From Oscillospiraceae bacterium (GTDB lineage: Bacteria > Bacillota > Clostridia > Oscillospirales > Ruminococcaceae): a stretch of 14,148 nucleotides of DNA. Shown here piece after piece: positions 1 through 8,600 of the stretch. Below the pieces are notes generated by a model. The model had not been told where the DNA came from. It saw nothing but the letters and a program-made list of their open reading frames with translations, and did not search any database. The position numbers were made by a program, and so were the translations under genes. Position 1 is the first letter of the stretch, and every line of letters begins with the position of its first letter. The stretch covers positions 1-14,148 of the forward strand of contig JAIDPG010000048.1 in the NCBI GenBank assembly GCA_029062865.1. The letters are read 5' to 3'.

Positions 1-2091
1 GTCGTAAATTATGATCGTGTTGTTTATCGAATAGCCGAGCAAGGTCAGAATTACCGCCATAAAGTTGGAGTCAAGCGACATTCCGCAGAATACGTAAACC
101 GCGTAGGTGAGCACAACGTCGTGCAGGAGGCAGAAGATCGCGATGATGCCCGCGCTCCAGCCGCCTATCTTCTTGAAGCGGAACGCGATGTAAATTACCA
201 GCAGCACAAACGCCGCGGCAACCGCGATAGCGCACGAAACGAAGAACTGCGCACCCGCGGACGCGGAAACGTTCGTCGTGTCAACGTCCATGATGTTGTT
301 GTCGGGGTAGGTCTCTTTCAGCGTATTAGTTACGCTTTCAAGCATCGCGTCGTCCATTTTCTCGTCCTGCGCGAACGAAACCTTTATCGTGTTGAGCCCG
401 CCCGTGAAGCTCGTGCCCGTCGTTACGGTAGCGCGGGGCGTTCCGAGCGTCTCAACGGTGCTCTTGATATCGTTCGTGTCAACGTCGCCCTCGTAGGTGT
501 ACGTGATGATCGTGCCGCCCTTGAAGCGAATGTCAACGTTCACTCCGAGGATGAACGTAAATGCCACGGTGAGCGCGATAGCGACCGCGGAAATGATCAC
601 GAAAACCTTCGTCCTGCCGACGAAATTCGCGTTTGTCTTTGCCTTGACCTCGATAGTCTGCGAGGTGGTCTTGCCCTTTTCGGTGTCGATGTCCGCGAGC
701 TCCTTCTTGGAAACGCCGTAAAGCGACGTTTTTCTGAAGCACTTGAACTTCGACAGCCCGATAGTCATCAGTCTTGTCGCCCAGCACGCCATAATGAAGT
801 TCATTATAACGCCCGCGAGCAGCGTGTAGCCGAACGAGTAAACCGTGCCCTCCGTCGTCGCGCCGAACCACGTGCCGAACACCGCCATAAGGATAAGCGC
901 TACGATAATTACCGTGAGGTTGGAGTCAAGGATCGCCGTGAAGCCGCGCGAGAAGCCGTTCTTCAGCGCGCCGTCGATCGTGCGCCCCGCCTTTATCTCC
1001 TCTTTGATGCGCTCCGCCGAGATAACGTTCGCGTCAACGCCCATACCTATCGAGAGAATGATACCCGCGATACCCGGGAGCGTAAGCGAGCTTGCGTGGT
1101 TAAATCCGAAAAAGCCCGTGATAGCCGCGAACATACCCGCAACCTGCCCGGTAAGCGCGACAACCGCCACAAAGCCGGGCAGTCTGTAGTAAATTATCAT
1201 AAAGACCGCGATGAGACCAAACGCGATAAGCCCCGCGAACGCCATTGCGTCGCGCGCACCTGTGCCGAGTATCGGGGAGATCGTCGAAAGGCTGTCGATC
1301 TCCAGCTTGAACGGCAGCGCGCCGCCGTTTATCTTGTTCGCGAGATCGCTCGCCTCATCCGCCGTGAAGCCGCCCTCAATATAGCAGGAGCTCCGACTCA
1401 GACGCTCGTGAACCTGCGGGTGGGAAAGGCAAACGTCGTCCATCCAGATAGAGACGATGTTGTCCGTGCCGTTGTCTTTCTCGGAAAGCCGCGCCGTCGC
1501 GTCGGAGAACTTCTGTCTGCCCTCTTCCTTGAAGTTCAGCTCGACAATGTATTGCCCGCCCGAGCCGTTTTCGTTTCTCTGATAGCCCGACCGTGCGCTC
1601 TCAACGTCCGAGCCCGTGAGAATGACCGTCTCCGTAGCGCCCGTAGGCTTGCCCTCACTGTCGACCTCGTACTTCTCGCGGAACGTCAGCAGCGCCGTTT
1701 CGCCTATTTCCTGAACCGCGCGGTTCGGGTCGAACGACGTGTCGTTGTTCTGCCACGGAAACTGCACGATGATGGACTTTGTCGCGTTGTCCACATACAC
1801 GTCATAGTCGTTGATGCTCTTGGACACAAGACGCGTTTCGAGAATGGACTTTGCGGCGTTCATGTCCGCCTCGGTTATCGTATGCTCCGCGGCGTAGTCG
1901 TCGGGGACCTTAAACGTCGCGTTTACGCCGCCGCGTATATCGATTCCCCAGCGAATATCGTCAATTCCCCAGATATACGATTTTTTGATATCGCCGTTGT
2001 ATCTGTAAACGCCCATTGTGGACATCAGCGTAAACACGATAATGAGGATAAAGACGATAAAGAACGCGGATCTTCCTATTCTGCTCTTCAA
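1..2091 (-). CDS. secDF: Protein translocase subunit SecDF (fused SecD-SecF), 3' end beyond window
   Basis: This is an RND-type, proton-driven accessory subunit of the Sec translocon that pulls secreted proteins across the membrane. The reverse-strand frame is open for 697 codons and runs off position 1. Visible parts: a first membrane helix (about residues 8-27); the D1-type motif GIDIRGG (about 48); a long extracytoplasmic P1 region; a membrane block with GMGVDANVIS (Asp353, proton-pathway position) and the following ERIKEE; a Lys/Thr-rich linker; then a SecF half starting near residue 490 with GVNVDIRFKGG and GYSINN at the truncated end. No ATG is available after the upstream stop at 2121-2119. 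I chose TTG at 2091, with GGAG upstream and a hydrophobic helix directly following. One oddity is that the SecF motif usually written SIND reads SINN here. About 60-100 C-terminal residues are probably missing. The family is certain; the start codon is less so. Confidence 0.96.
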   Translation of the reverse strand, partial: MKSRIGRSAFFIVFILIIVFTLMSTMGVYRYNGDIKKSYIWGIDDIRWGIDIRGGVNATFKVPDDYAAEHTITEADMNAAKSILETRLVSKSINDYDVYVDNATKSIIVQFPWQNNDTSFDPNRAVQEIGETALLTFREKYEVDSEGKPTGATETVILTGSDVESARSGYQRNENGSGGQYIVELNFKEEGRQKFSDATARLSEKDNGTDNIVSIWMDDVCLSHPQVHERLSRSSCYIEGGFTADEASDLANKINGGALPFKLEIDSLSTISPILGTGARDAMAFAGLIAFGLIAVFMIIYYRLPGFVAVVALTGQVAGMFAAITGFFGFNHASSLTLPGIAGIILSIGMGVDANVISAERIKEEIKAGRTIDGALKNGFSRGFTAILDSNLTVIIVALILMAVFGTWFGATTEGTVYSFGYTLLAGVIMNFIMACWATRLMTIGLSKFKCFRKTSLYGVSKKELADIDTEKGKTTSQTIEVKAKTNANFVGRTKVFVIISAVAIALTVAFTFILGVNVDIRFKGGTIITYTYEGDVDTNDIKSTVETLGTPRATVTTGTSFTGGLNTIKVSFAQDEKMDDAMLESVTNTLKETYPDNNIMDVDTTNVSASAGAQFFVSCAIAVAAAFVLLVIYIAFRFKKIGGWSAGIIAIFCLLHDVVLTYAVYVFCGMSLDSNFMAVILTLLGYSINNTIIIYD

Positions 2092-2164
2092 AGGTTTTTT
2101 CCACTCCGTTTCTTTTGATTATTATATTGAGAATTCTTGGCGAATTTTTCACCTATACTAATCT

Positions 2165-2193
2165 ATTATAATACTTTTTTGCCGAATAGTCAA
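2165..2193 (-). promoter_or_regulatory. Sigma-A promoter of secDF
   Basis: On the minus strand, TTGACT (2193-2188) is followed by a 17-nt spacer and a perfect TATAAT (2170-2165). Transcription would start near 2158, giving an untranslated leader of about 66 nt before the TTG start of secDF. Confidence 0.85.
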
Positions 2194-2225
2194 GGGCATT
2201 TTGCAGTTTTTCTTGCTAATTCGCA

Positions 2226-2294
2226 CTTGAATTTTTTGTGAAAACAGAGGTGATTTTTCGGCGGCACAACATCTAGACTGTTCCGAAATTCAAG
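2226..2294. repeat. Long-span inverted repeat in the divergent intergenic region
   Basis: CTTGAATTT (2226-2234) is the exact reverse complement of AAATTCAAG (2286-2294). Inside it, AACAG (2242-2246) can pair with CTGTT (2278-2282). It lies between the two divergent promoters, upstream of both transcripts as predicted. It could be an operator-like site, a small RNA or chance in AT-rich DNA. I see no open reading frame with a ribosome binding site here, and no promoter that clearly serves it. Confidence 0.3.
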
Positions 2295-2315
2295 ACACAA
2301 TCGGGCTTCGCAAAA

Positions 2316-2335
2316 TTTGTGTAAAGTGCACAATC
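2316..2335 (+). promoter_or_regulatory. Candidate dyad operator, copy 1 (TTTGTG-n8-ACAAT type)
   Basis: TTTGTGTAAAGTGCACAATC contains the dyad TTGTG-n7-CACAA around a central GTGCAC. A similar 20-mer (15 of 20 identical, all differences being transitions) lies at 5498-5517 upstream of the second c-di-GMP gene. It ends about 46 nt before the -35 box at 2382. It also overlaps a weaker possible promoter, TTGTGT (2317-2322), 18 nt, TATAAT (2341-2346), which it would block if that promoter were used. Confidence 0.35.
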
Positions 2336-2381
2336 AGCTTTATAATTTCCTCCAAAGAATGAGAAAATTACACCAACTCTA

Positions 2382-2410
2382 TTGAAAAAAATTTACGGAA
2401 ATGCTATAAT
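2382..2410 (+). promoter_or_regulatory. Sigma-A promoter of the solute-binding GGDEF-EAL gene
   Basis: TTGAAA (2382-2387), a 17-nt spacer and a perfect TATAAT (2405-2410) preceded by TGC, an extended -10 element. Predicted transcription start is near 2417. This makes the ATG at 2419 essentially leaderless and favours translation from the ATG at 2482, after a leader of about 65 nt. Confidence 0.85.
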
Positions 2411-2446
2411 TATATAGTATGCAAAATAGCTTACATTTTCATTGTC

Positions 2447-2475
2447 CCGCCGTTCGGCGGAAATCTCTTTGGAGG
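2447..2475 (+). promoter_or_regulatory. Leader hairpin and ribosome binding site that fixes the start at 2482
   Basis: CCGCCGTTCGGCGG (2447-2460) is a perfect short stem in the predicted leader. It is followed 10 nt later by GGAGG (2471-2475), which is 6 nt before the ATG at 2482. The ribosome site decides the start. The hairpin could stabilise the 5' end or modulate ribosome access, but no known riboswitch consensus was recognised. Confidence 0.5.
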
Positions 2476-2481
2476 AATTTT

Positions 2482-5424
2482 ATGCGAAAGACCTTAAAAA
2501 CAGCGCCAATATTTGCGATAATGGCGCTATTAGTTTTTTGCATATTTTTCACCCCGACCATGACGGCAAGCGCGTCCTCGAAAACGCGCACCTATAAGGT
2601 CGGGGCAAACGTGATGTTCGGAGTTACGAAAACCGACGCGGGCTATACGGGGCTGGCGTGCGATTATCTGAACGCGATCTCGCGATACACCGGCGATAAA
2701 TTCGAGTACGTCGAGGGCACGGAGGAGCAGCTGTTCCGTATGCTGAAAACCGGCGAGATCGACATAATCCCGTGCGCGACCGAAAGCGAGCGCGCGTATT
2801 ATGAGATGCTTCTTATGGGCAGCGGAATCGGCAACGTCACGTTTACCGCGACGCGGAACGCGCTTATCTCCCGCTTCGGGGCGGTTTATGTTTACGACAA
2901 GGGCGCGTTCGGCGAGACGATCATGAACGACGTTTCGACGATACGCCGCATGAAAATCGGCTATCTCAAATCGGATTATCAGCGGTATTTCGTCTCTAAC
3001 CGACTGATCTACAGCGAAATAGACGGCGCGTCGTTCGCTCAGTATCAAACCGAGGAGGAAATGCGCGCGGACTTCGTTTCGGGGAAGATCGACGCGGTGA
3101 TCAAGGACTGCTTCCGCCCGTGGAGCGACGAAACGGCGATCTACGTTTTCCCCGCCAAGCGCGGCTTCTTCATCACAAGAACGGGAGACCCCGTGTTCGA
3201 CAAGCTTGAAAACGGGCTCACCGAGCTGTTTATGTCGCAGCCGACGTTTTACGGCAGCGTTTACGAGAAATACGTGTCGAATTACGGCGCTCGGAAATTC
3301 GCGTATGACGCGGAGGAAAGCGAGTTCTTGAAAAACCACGGGGAAATAACGCTCGCGTTTAATCTCGAGACAGACATTATGCAGTGCTATAATTCCAAAT
3401 CGGGAAAGCTTGAGGGCGTTGTCGGCTCGTTCATTGAAGCGTTTTCCGAGACGACGGGGCTTGAGATCAACGTAAAGCCATTCGAAAGCCTTGACGAGTG
3501 CTACGCCGCACTGAATAACAGGGAAGCGGATATTATCTACGGCGGCGTTCACGGAGCTGACGGCGGCGCCTTTGAAGATAATTATCATATCTCCGCGCCC
3601 GCGCTTAACTTTCCGCTCGTACTCGCGGGGAAAGAGGGCACGGAGCTCGGGAGCTCCCCGAGCGTCGCGGTAAACAGCGGCAGCTACGAAGCGATAAACT
3701 CGCTCGCGCGGGTCCTCCCGGACGCTAATATTATCTACTCCGACAGCGTGACAACGGGCTGCGATATGGCGGTAAAGGGCAACTGCGGCGCGGTCTGCCT
3801 TAACGGCTACGACGCGATTTACCTAAAAAGCAACGGCTATCCCGAGCTTGAAATCCTCGAGGTCCTGCCCGCGTATTCGATAGAATGCTTCGCGCTGCGG
3901 GGGGCGGACAAGGGGCTATGCGGAATTACCGAAAGTGCGCTCGCGAGAATAAACGGCTCGGAGGTTATGACAAACGTCCACAACCTGCTTGAGGCGGAGG
4001 AGTACGCGACAAAGCCCAAAATGAATATCTGGATGATAATCGCGGCGTTCGGGGGGCTTGTGGTAATTACGGCGCTGGGGCTCATTCTGATAAACCTTAG
4101 AAACAAGCGCCGCGCCGAGGTCGACCCGCTGACCGGCGGCTATACAAAGCGTTCGTTTATCGCGGAGGCGGAAAAGACGATAAAGCGCTCCGGCACGAAA
4201 AAATGGGCGATGGCGGTTTTTGATATCGATAAGTTCAAGTTCATAAACGACCATTTGGGATACGAAGAGGGCAACCGTATGCTGGAGCGTATACATAAAA
4301 CGCTCGGGGATCATATGGAGCCCGACGAGCCCTACGCGCGCATTTCGGACGATATCTTCGCGTGCTGCGTTCACGGCGCTTCCGACGAGGATCTGTCCGA
4401 GCGCCTGAATGAGGTGTTCGAGGAGTTCGACCGCCGCAATTCACTGTTTGTGTCTTATCCGGTAGTGTTCAGCGCGGGCGTTTGCAGACTTGAGCAATGC
4501 ACCGCGAAATACGGCTCCGTCGACCTCAATATGGCGATTGACCGCTGCAACATCGCGAAAAAGACGATTAAGGAGCTCCACGCGACGGCAACGGCGTTCT
4601 ACGACGGCGCGATCCGCGACAAGACTTTGCGCGAGCGTGACCTTGAAAACGTAATGCCAAGCGCCCTTGATGACAACGAGTTCCTGTGCTTCATTCAGCC
4701 GAAATACGGCGCGAGAACACGGAAAATCGAAGGCGGCGAGGCGCTTATCCGCTGGAAAAGCTCGGAGTTCGGGTTTATCTATCCCGACGAGTTTATCCCG
4801 GTTTCCGAGAAAACGGGCTTTGTCGTGGAGCTGGATTTCTTCATTCTTGAGGAGGTCTGCAAGGCAATGCGCCGCTGGCTAGACAAGGGGCACACGCCCG
4901 TCGTTATCTCCGTAAATCAGTCAAGACTGCATATGTCGCACGACGATTATATCTGGAGACTGCGCGAGATAGTTGATAAATACGCCATTCCGTATGAGTA
5001 TATCGAGCTTGAGATCACCGAAACGGTTTTTACGGACAACGCCGAGCTGCTGCTGAAAATAATGCAGAAGCTCCACGAGATAGGCTTCAAGCTGTCGATA
5101 GACGACTTCGGCTCGGGCTATTCCTCGTTGAATATGCTGAAGGATATGCCCGCGGACGTCGTGAAGATAGACCGCGAGTTTTTCAACGGCACGGTGAATT
5201 CCGACAAGGGCAGAGCCGTAATAACAACGGTAGTTGACCTCGCGAAAAAGCTGAAGATGCACGTTATCTCCGAGGGCGTTGAAACGCTCGATCAGGTGGA
5301 GTTCCTCGACAAAATCAACTGCGATATGATACAAGGCTATTACTTCGCAAGACCGATGCCCATCAATGAGTTTGAGACCCTCTGGTTCAAAGAACTCGGT
5401 GAGGCTGAAGGAGAGGCGGGATAG
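2482..5424 (+). CDS. Membrane c-di-GMP phosphodiesterase: two solute-binding domains, TM, degenerate GGDEF, EAL
   Basis: A 980-aa sensor enzyme predicted to hydrolyse cyclic di-GMP to pGpG. Domain order: signal peptide (1-31, ending ASA-S); a first bac_3-type solute-binding domain (about 37-270); a second (about 288-505); a transmembrane helix (514-537); GGDEF from Asp548 (DPLTGG); EAL to about 970. The GGDEF site is degenerate, reading SDDIF at 622-626 after Arg620, so cyclase activity is unlikely. The EAL site is complete: EAL 753-755, Asn812, Glu844 (ELEITET), Asp874-Asp875 (DDFGSGYSSL), Lys895 and Glu931 (SEGVET). The two extracytoplasmic domains probably bind an amino acid-like or other small solute; the ligand is not predictable here. 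The start at 2482 has GGAGG 6 nt upstream and begins a proper signal peptide. The gene is monocistronic by its own promoter and terminator. Confidence 0.93.
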   Translation: MRKTLKTAPIFAIMALLVFCIFFTPTMTASASSKTRTYKVGANVMFGVTKTDAGYTGLACDYLNAISRYTGDKFEYVEGTEEQLFRMLKTGEIDIIPCATESERAYYEMLLMGSGIGNVTFTATRNALISRFGAVYVYDKGAFGETIMNDVSTIRRMKIGYLKSDYQRYFVSNRLIYSEIDGASFAQYQTEEEMRADFVSGKIDAVIKDCFRPWSDETAIYVFPAKRGFFITRTGDPVFDKLENGLTELFMSQPTFYGSVYEKYVSNYGARKFAYDAEESEFLKNHGEITLAFNLETDIMQCYNSKSGKLEGVVGSFIEAFSETTGLEINVKPFESLDECYAALNNREADIIYGGVHGADGGAFEDNYHISAPALNFPLVLAGKEGTELGSSPSVAVNSGSYEAINSLARVLPDANIIYSDSVTTGCDMAVKGNCGAVCLNGYDAIYLKSNGYPELEILEVLPAYSIECFALRGADKGLCGITESALARINGSEVMTNVHNLLEAEEYATKPKMNIWMIIAAFGGLVVITALGLILINLRNKRRAEVDPLTGGYTKRSFIAEAEKTIKRSGTKKWAMAVFDIDKFKFINDHLGYEEGNRMLERIHKTLGDHMEPDEPYARISDDIFACCVHGASDEDLSERLNEVFEEFDRRNSLFVSYPVVFSAGVCRLEQCTAKYGSVDLNMAIDRCNIAKKTIKELHATATAFYDGAIRDKTLRERDLENVMPSALDDNEFLCFIQPKYGARTRKIEGGEALIRWKSSEFGFIYPDEFIPVSEKTGFVVELDFFILEEVCKAMRRWLDKGHTPVVISVNQSRLHMSHDDYIWRLREIVDKYAIPYEYIELEITETVFTDNAELLLKIMQKLHEIGFKLSIDDFGSGYSSLNMLKDMPADVVKIDREFFNGTVNSDKGRAVITTVVDLAKKLKMHVISEGVETLDQVEFLDKINCDMIQGYYFARPMPINEFETLWFKELGEAEGEAG

Positions 5425-5445
5425 CTGTCGGTTCTGCAAACCAAT

Positions 5446-5477
5446 AAAAAATCCCCCGCCGTTGGCGGGGATTTTTT
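5446..5477 (+). terminator. Rho-independent terminator
   Basis: CCCCGCC (5454-5460), loop GTT, GGCGGGG (5464-5470), with one bulged C (5453) and an A-tract/T-tract extension ending in six T (5472-5477). It lies 21 nt after the stop of the preceding phosphodiesterase gene. Confidence 0.92.
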
Positions 5478-5497
5478 ACATAAAAACGCCGAACTTC

Positions 5498-5517
5498 TTT
5501 GTGCAAAATATACAATT
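5498..5517 (+). promoter_or_regulatory. Candidate dyad operator, copy 2
   Basis: TTTGTGCAAAATATACAATT resembles the 20-mer at 2316-2335, with differences only by transitions, and keeps the imperfect dyad TTGTG-n7-TACAA. It ends 12 nt before the -35 box at 5530, a position suited to a repressor or activator. Both copies precede EAL genes, so a shared regulator is possible. Chance similarity in AT-rich spacers is not excluded. Confidence 0.33.
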
Positions 5518-5529
5518 TTCAACAATCGC

Positions 5530-5558
5530 TTGACTTTATTATTGTAATGAGTTATAAT
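5530..5558 (+). promoter_or_regulatory. Sigma-A promoter of the PAS/GAF/EAL gene
   Basis: TTGACT (5530-5535), a 17-nt spacer and a perfect TATAAT (5553-5558). Predicted start of transcription is near 5565, leaving a leader of about 90 nt before the ATG at 5657. Confidence 0.88.
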
Positions 5559-5581
5559 ATAATTATATATAAATATTATGG

Positions 5582-5636
5582 GTTGTAGTTTGCGCCATAG
5601 CGAAGATGCCGCGTTTTGGCTCGCATAACTAACAAC
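5582..5636 (+). promoter_or_regulatory. Extended hairpin in the mRNA leader, just before the ribosome binding site
   Basis: The arm 5582-5597 pairs with 5617-5636. GTTGTAGTT pairs with AACTA(A)CAAC with one bulged A. TGCG pairs with CGCA after a bulged T, and CCA with TGG after a 2-nt bulge. The apical part (5598-5616) can add GCG/CGC. The 3' arm ends 4 nt before AGGAGG (5641-5646), the ribosome site for the ATG at 5657. A second pairing, GTAGTT (5585-5590, one base shifted) with AACTAC (5634-5639), would compete. It does not match the c-di-GMP-I, c-di-GMP-II or preQ1 riboswitch features I know. Confidence 0.5.
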
Positions 5637-5656
5637 TACGAGGAGGTGTATGGGCA

Positions 5657-8600
5657 ATGTCCGAAAACATTTCGGAGGCGCTGGAGAGCGCGCGGCAGGA
5701 AATTGAAAGACTTACGGTGGCGCTTCGGGCGGAAAAGCTTAAGACGCAGATCACCTCGGAGATGACAAACGTCGGGCTGTGGGAGTACGACATCGCCGCG
5801 GACACTCTGTTTCAGTTCAAGAAAATCAACGGCAGATTTGAGGATATTTCGGACACCGTGCCGCACTTCCGCGATACGGTAATTACCCGCGGTCTGGTTC
5901 TGACGGAGGACGTGCCGCTCTTCAAGAAATTCTGCGACGCTATGAGGGCGGGCGAGCGCGAGGTCGGGTGCGACGTGCGCGTTATCAACGACAAGAACGA
6001 AATCGTGTGGTTCAGATACACCGGCAAGACTGTTTTCGACAGCGACGGAAAGGCAATTAAAGTCGTAGGACGAACGCTTGACGTTACAAAGGAAAAGGGC
6101 GGGGATTCCGACGGCTCGGCTTCGGGCGCGGGTCACGACCCGCTTACGAACACAAGCTCCCCGGAGGTGTTCCGCAATTTCGTTGAGGAAAAACGTAGCG
6201 GCAAGAACCGCTATAACAGCGCGGCGCTTATGGGAATTTGCGTCGACAATTTCCGCGATATAGAAGCGAAGTGCGGCAGGGAGTATTCGGACTATGTCCA
6301 GAAAATCGTCGCGAAAATACTTACGAGCGTTTGCGCGGTGGAGCGCGACAGAATGGTAACGCGCGTGCGCAGCGGCGAGTTTTTGATGTACCTCGGCTTC
6401 TCCGACGCGAATGTCGTGGACGAGGCAGCGCGGAAGATCGTAGATTCCGTGCGCGATTATTCATACGACGGCGAGGCTGTGACGGTGAGCGTCGGCATTG
6501 CGCTGTGCAAGGCGGGCAAGCCGCTCAACGAGGCTTACGACGAGGCTTCAAGGGCGATGTCCGAGGCGGCGAGAAGCGGCGGCGGATGCTTTGTGCATTA
6601 CACAATGGCAATGTCCTCGGGAATATACGGCGGTTCGGCGGAAATTTCCCCCGACAACGAGCTGCTGCGGCTTTCCAACGACGCTTCCAAGGTCTACAAT
6701 ATGATAATCAGGGCGTTCTGCGAGACGAGCGAGCGCGCGGCGATGATAAAGGAGGCGTTCCGCGCGGCGGGGCAGTGCGTGGGCGCTTCGGCGATCTATA
6801 TTTTCACTAAGAACGAGCAGGGCTTCGCGCGGTCGATGATCTACAACGCCGACGACCGCCCCGAGGAAATGTGCGCGGGGCTTGAGATAACCTGCCCCGA
6901 AGAGGAGCTCGAAATGGTTCTCGGCGGCGGAAACGCTATGAGAATTCACAGCGCGGAAATGCTTTTCGACGGGCTTACGCTCACAAACGGCGCTGTCTGC
7001 GCGGAGTGCAGAGCAATAAGAGTAGAAGGCGCGATAAAGGCGATCTTCGCCGTTGTTTTTGAAAGCAGCTTTGAGCTTACGGACAGCGATATTCGCATAA
7101 TCGACGTGCTGGAGGACGCGCTTACGTCGATGTTCCGCACCTATGAGGACGGTCTCGACGCGAGAAGCCGCCGGCGCCTGCATACGACTATCATCAATAA
7201 TCACCGCATAGAGGGCTTTTCGATAATCCCCGGTACGTTTGTTGTGGATTATATCGGCAAAAACGCCGCGGAGCATTATGACATCGCGCCGGGCGATATT
7301 TGTTATCAAAAAATGCGCGGCCGCGACACTCCGTGCGAAAACTGCCCCGCCGTTATGTTGGAGCAGCAAGGAACGTTCTTCGCGTCCGCGGCGCAGTATT
7401 TTGAAAACGAGCAGCGCTGGCTGGACGTTACCGCCTCGGTCGATGAGGACAACTTCGGCGAGCGGCGCTATGTAATAAGCTCCACCGACATCACTGATTG
7501 CCTCGGGCGAATTCAGATGACGGATAGGCTTACGGGGCTGATGACATTCAACGTGTTCACAGCGGAGGCGCTTCGTATGGCTTCTATGCTCGAAAGCACG
7601 GCGGGGCTGTACGCGATAGTTATGAACGTCGCTGACTTCACGAGAATAAATGACGAAAAGGGCTATGAGCTCGGCGACGCTATTCTTGTGGCTATGGCGG
7701 ATATTTTGCAGCAATGTATAGGCGAGGGCGAGCTGCTCTGCCGCTCGGAGGACTCGCGCTTTGCGGCGTTTGTCAAGAGCGACGGCGTCGACGAGCTTGA
7801 AGCCCGTATCTCGACACTGATGAACAGTATCCAGAGGCAGGTTTACGCGAAGCTCGGCGTGCACATTTTCCTGCTTGTCGGAGTGTGCGGAATGGGCGAC
7901 GACGGCGTGAGCGTTGTGGGAGCAATCGACCGCGCGATAACCGCGCAGAAAACGATACGCGACCGCGCGTTCTATACGGAGAGCCTTATCGCTTATTACG
8001 ACGGCGTTATGCGCGATAAGATCGCCGAGCGCCGCGATATCGAGAGCCACATGATGGAGGCGCTCAATAATAACGAGTTCCACGTTTATTATCAGCCTAA
8101 GGTGAATATCGAAACCGGCAAGGTTGTCGGCGCGGAGGCGCTTGTGCGCTGGATCCGCCCGAACGGCGAGGTCGTTTCTCCCGGCAAGTTCGTGCCGATT
8201 TTCGAGGAGAACGGCTTTATCACGGAAATGGACTTCGCGATCTATCGCCAAGCCGTCGCGGACATCGCGCGGTGGATGCGAATGGACATCGACGTGCCGC
8301 TCATCTCGCTGAACGTTTCGAGGCGGCACATCGCGGACGACGATTTCTGCGACAAGTTCAACGCGCTCGTAAACGCGCTGAATGTGCCGAGAGAGTACAT
8401 TGAGCTCGAGATAACGGAGAGTATGCTCACGGAAAACCTCAACAAGCTCGTTGACGTGGCGACTAAGTTCAAGGACTTGGGCTATCGTATCTCGATAGAC
8501 GACTTCGGCTCGGGGTATTCGTCGCTGAATTTGATTACGATGATGCCGTTTGACACGCTGAAGATTGACGGCGGGTTCTTCCTCAGAAACGACCTTTCCG

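Noticed and set aside
121..2118. A 665-codon open frame on the plus strand
   Set aside because: It is the antisense shadow of secDF. The translation is Arg-rich and low in recognisable domains, while the opposite frame gives clear SecD and SecF motifs.
2419..2481. ATG at 2419 as start of the solute-binding GGDEF-EAL gene
   Set aside because: It lies at the predicted transcription start without a ribosome site and puts 21 unrelated residues before a proper signal peptide. GGAGG precedes the ATG at 2482.
5565..5656. c-di-GMP riboswitch in the leader of the second EAL gene
   Set aside because: The conserved c-di-GMP-I core and tetraloop-receptor features are not seen, nor those of class II. 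It is kept only as an unassigned structured leader.
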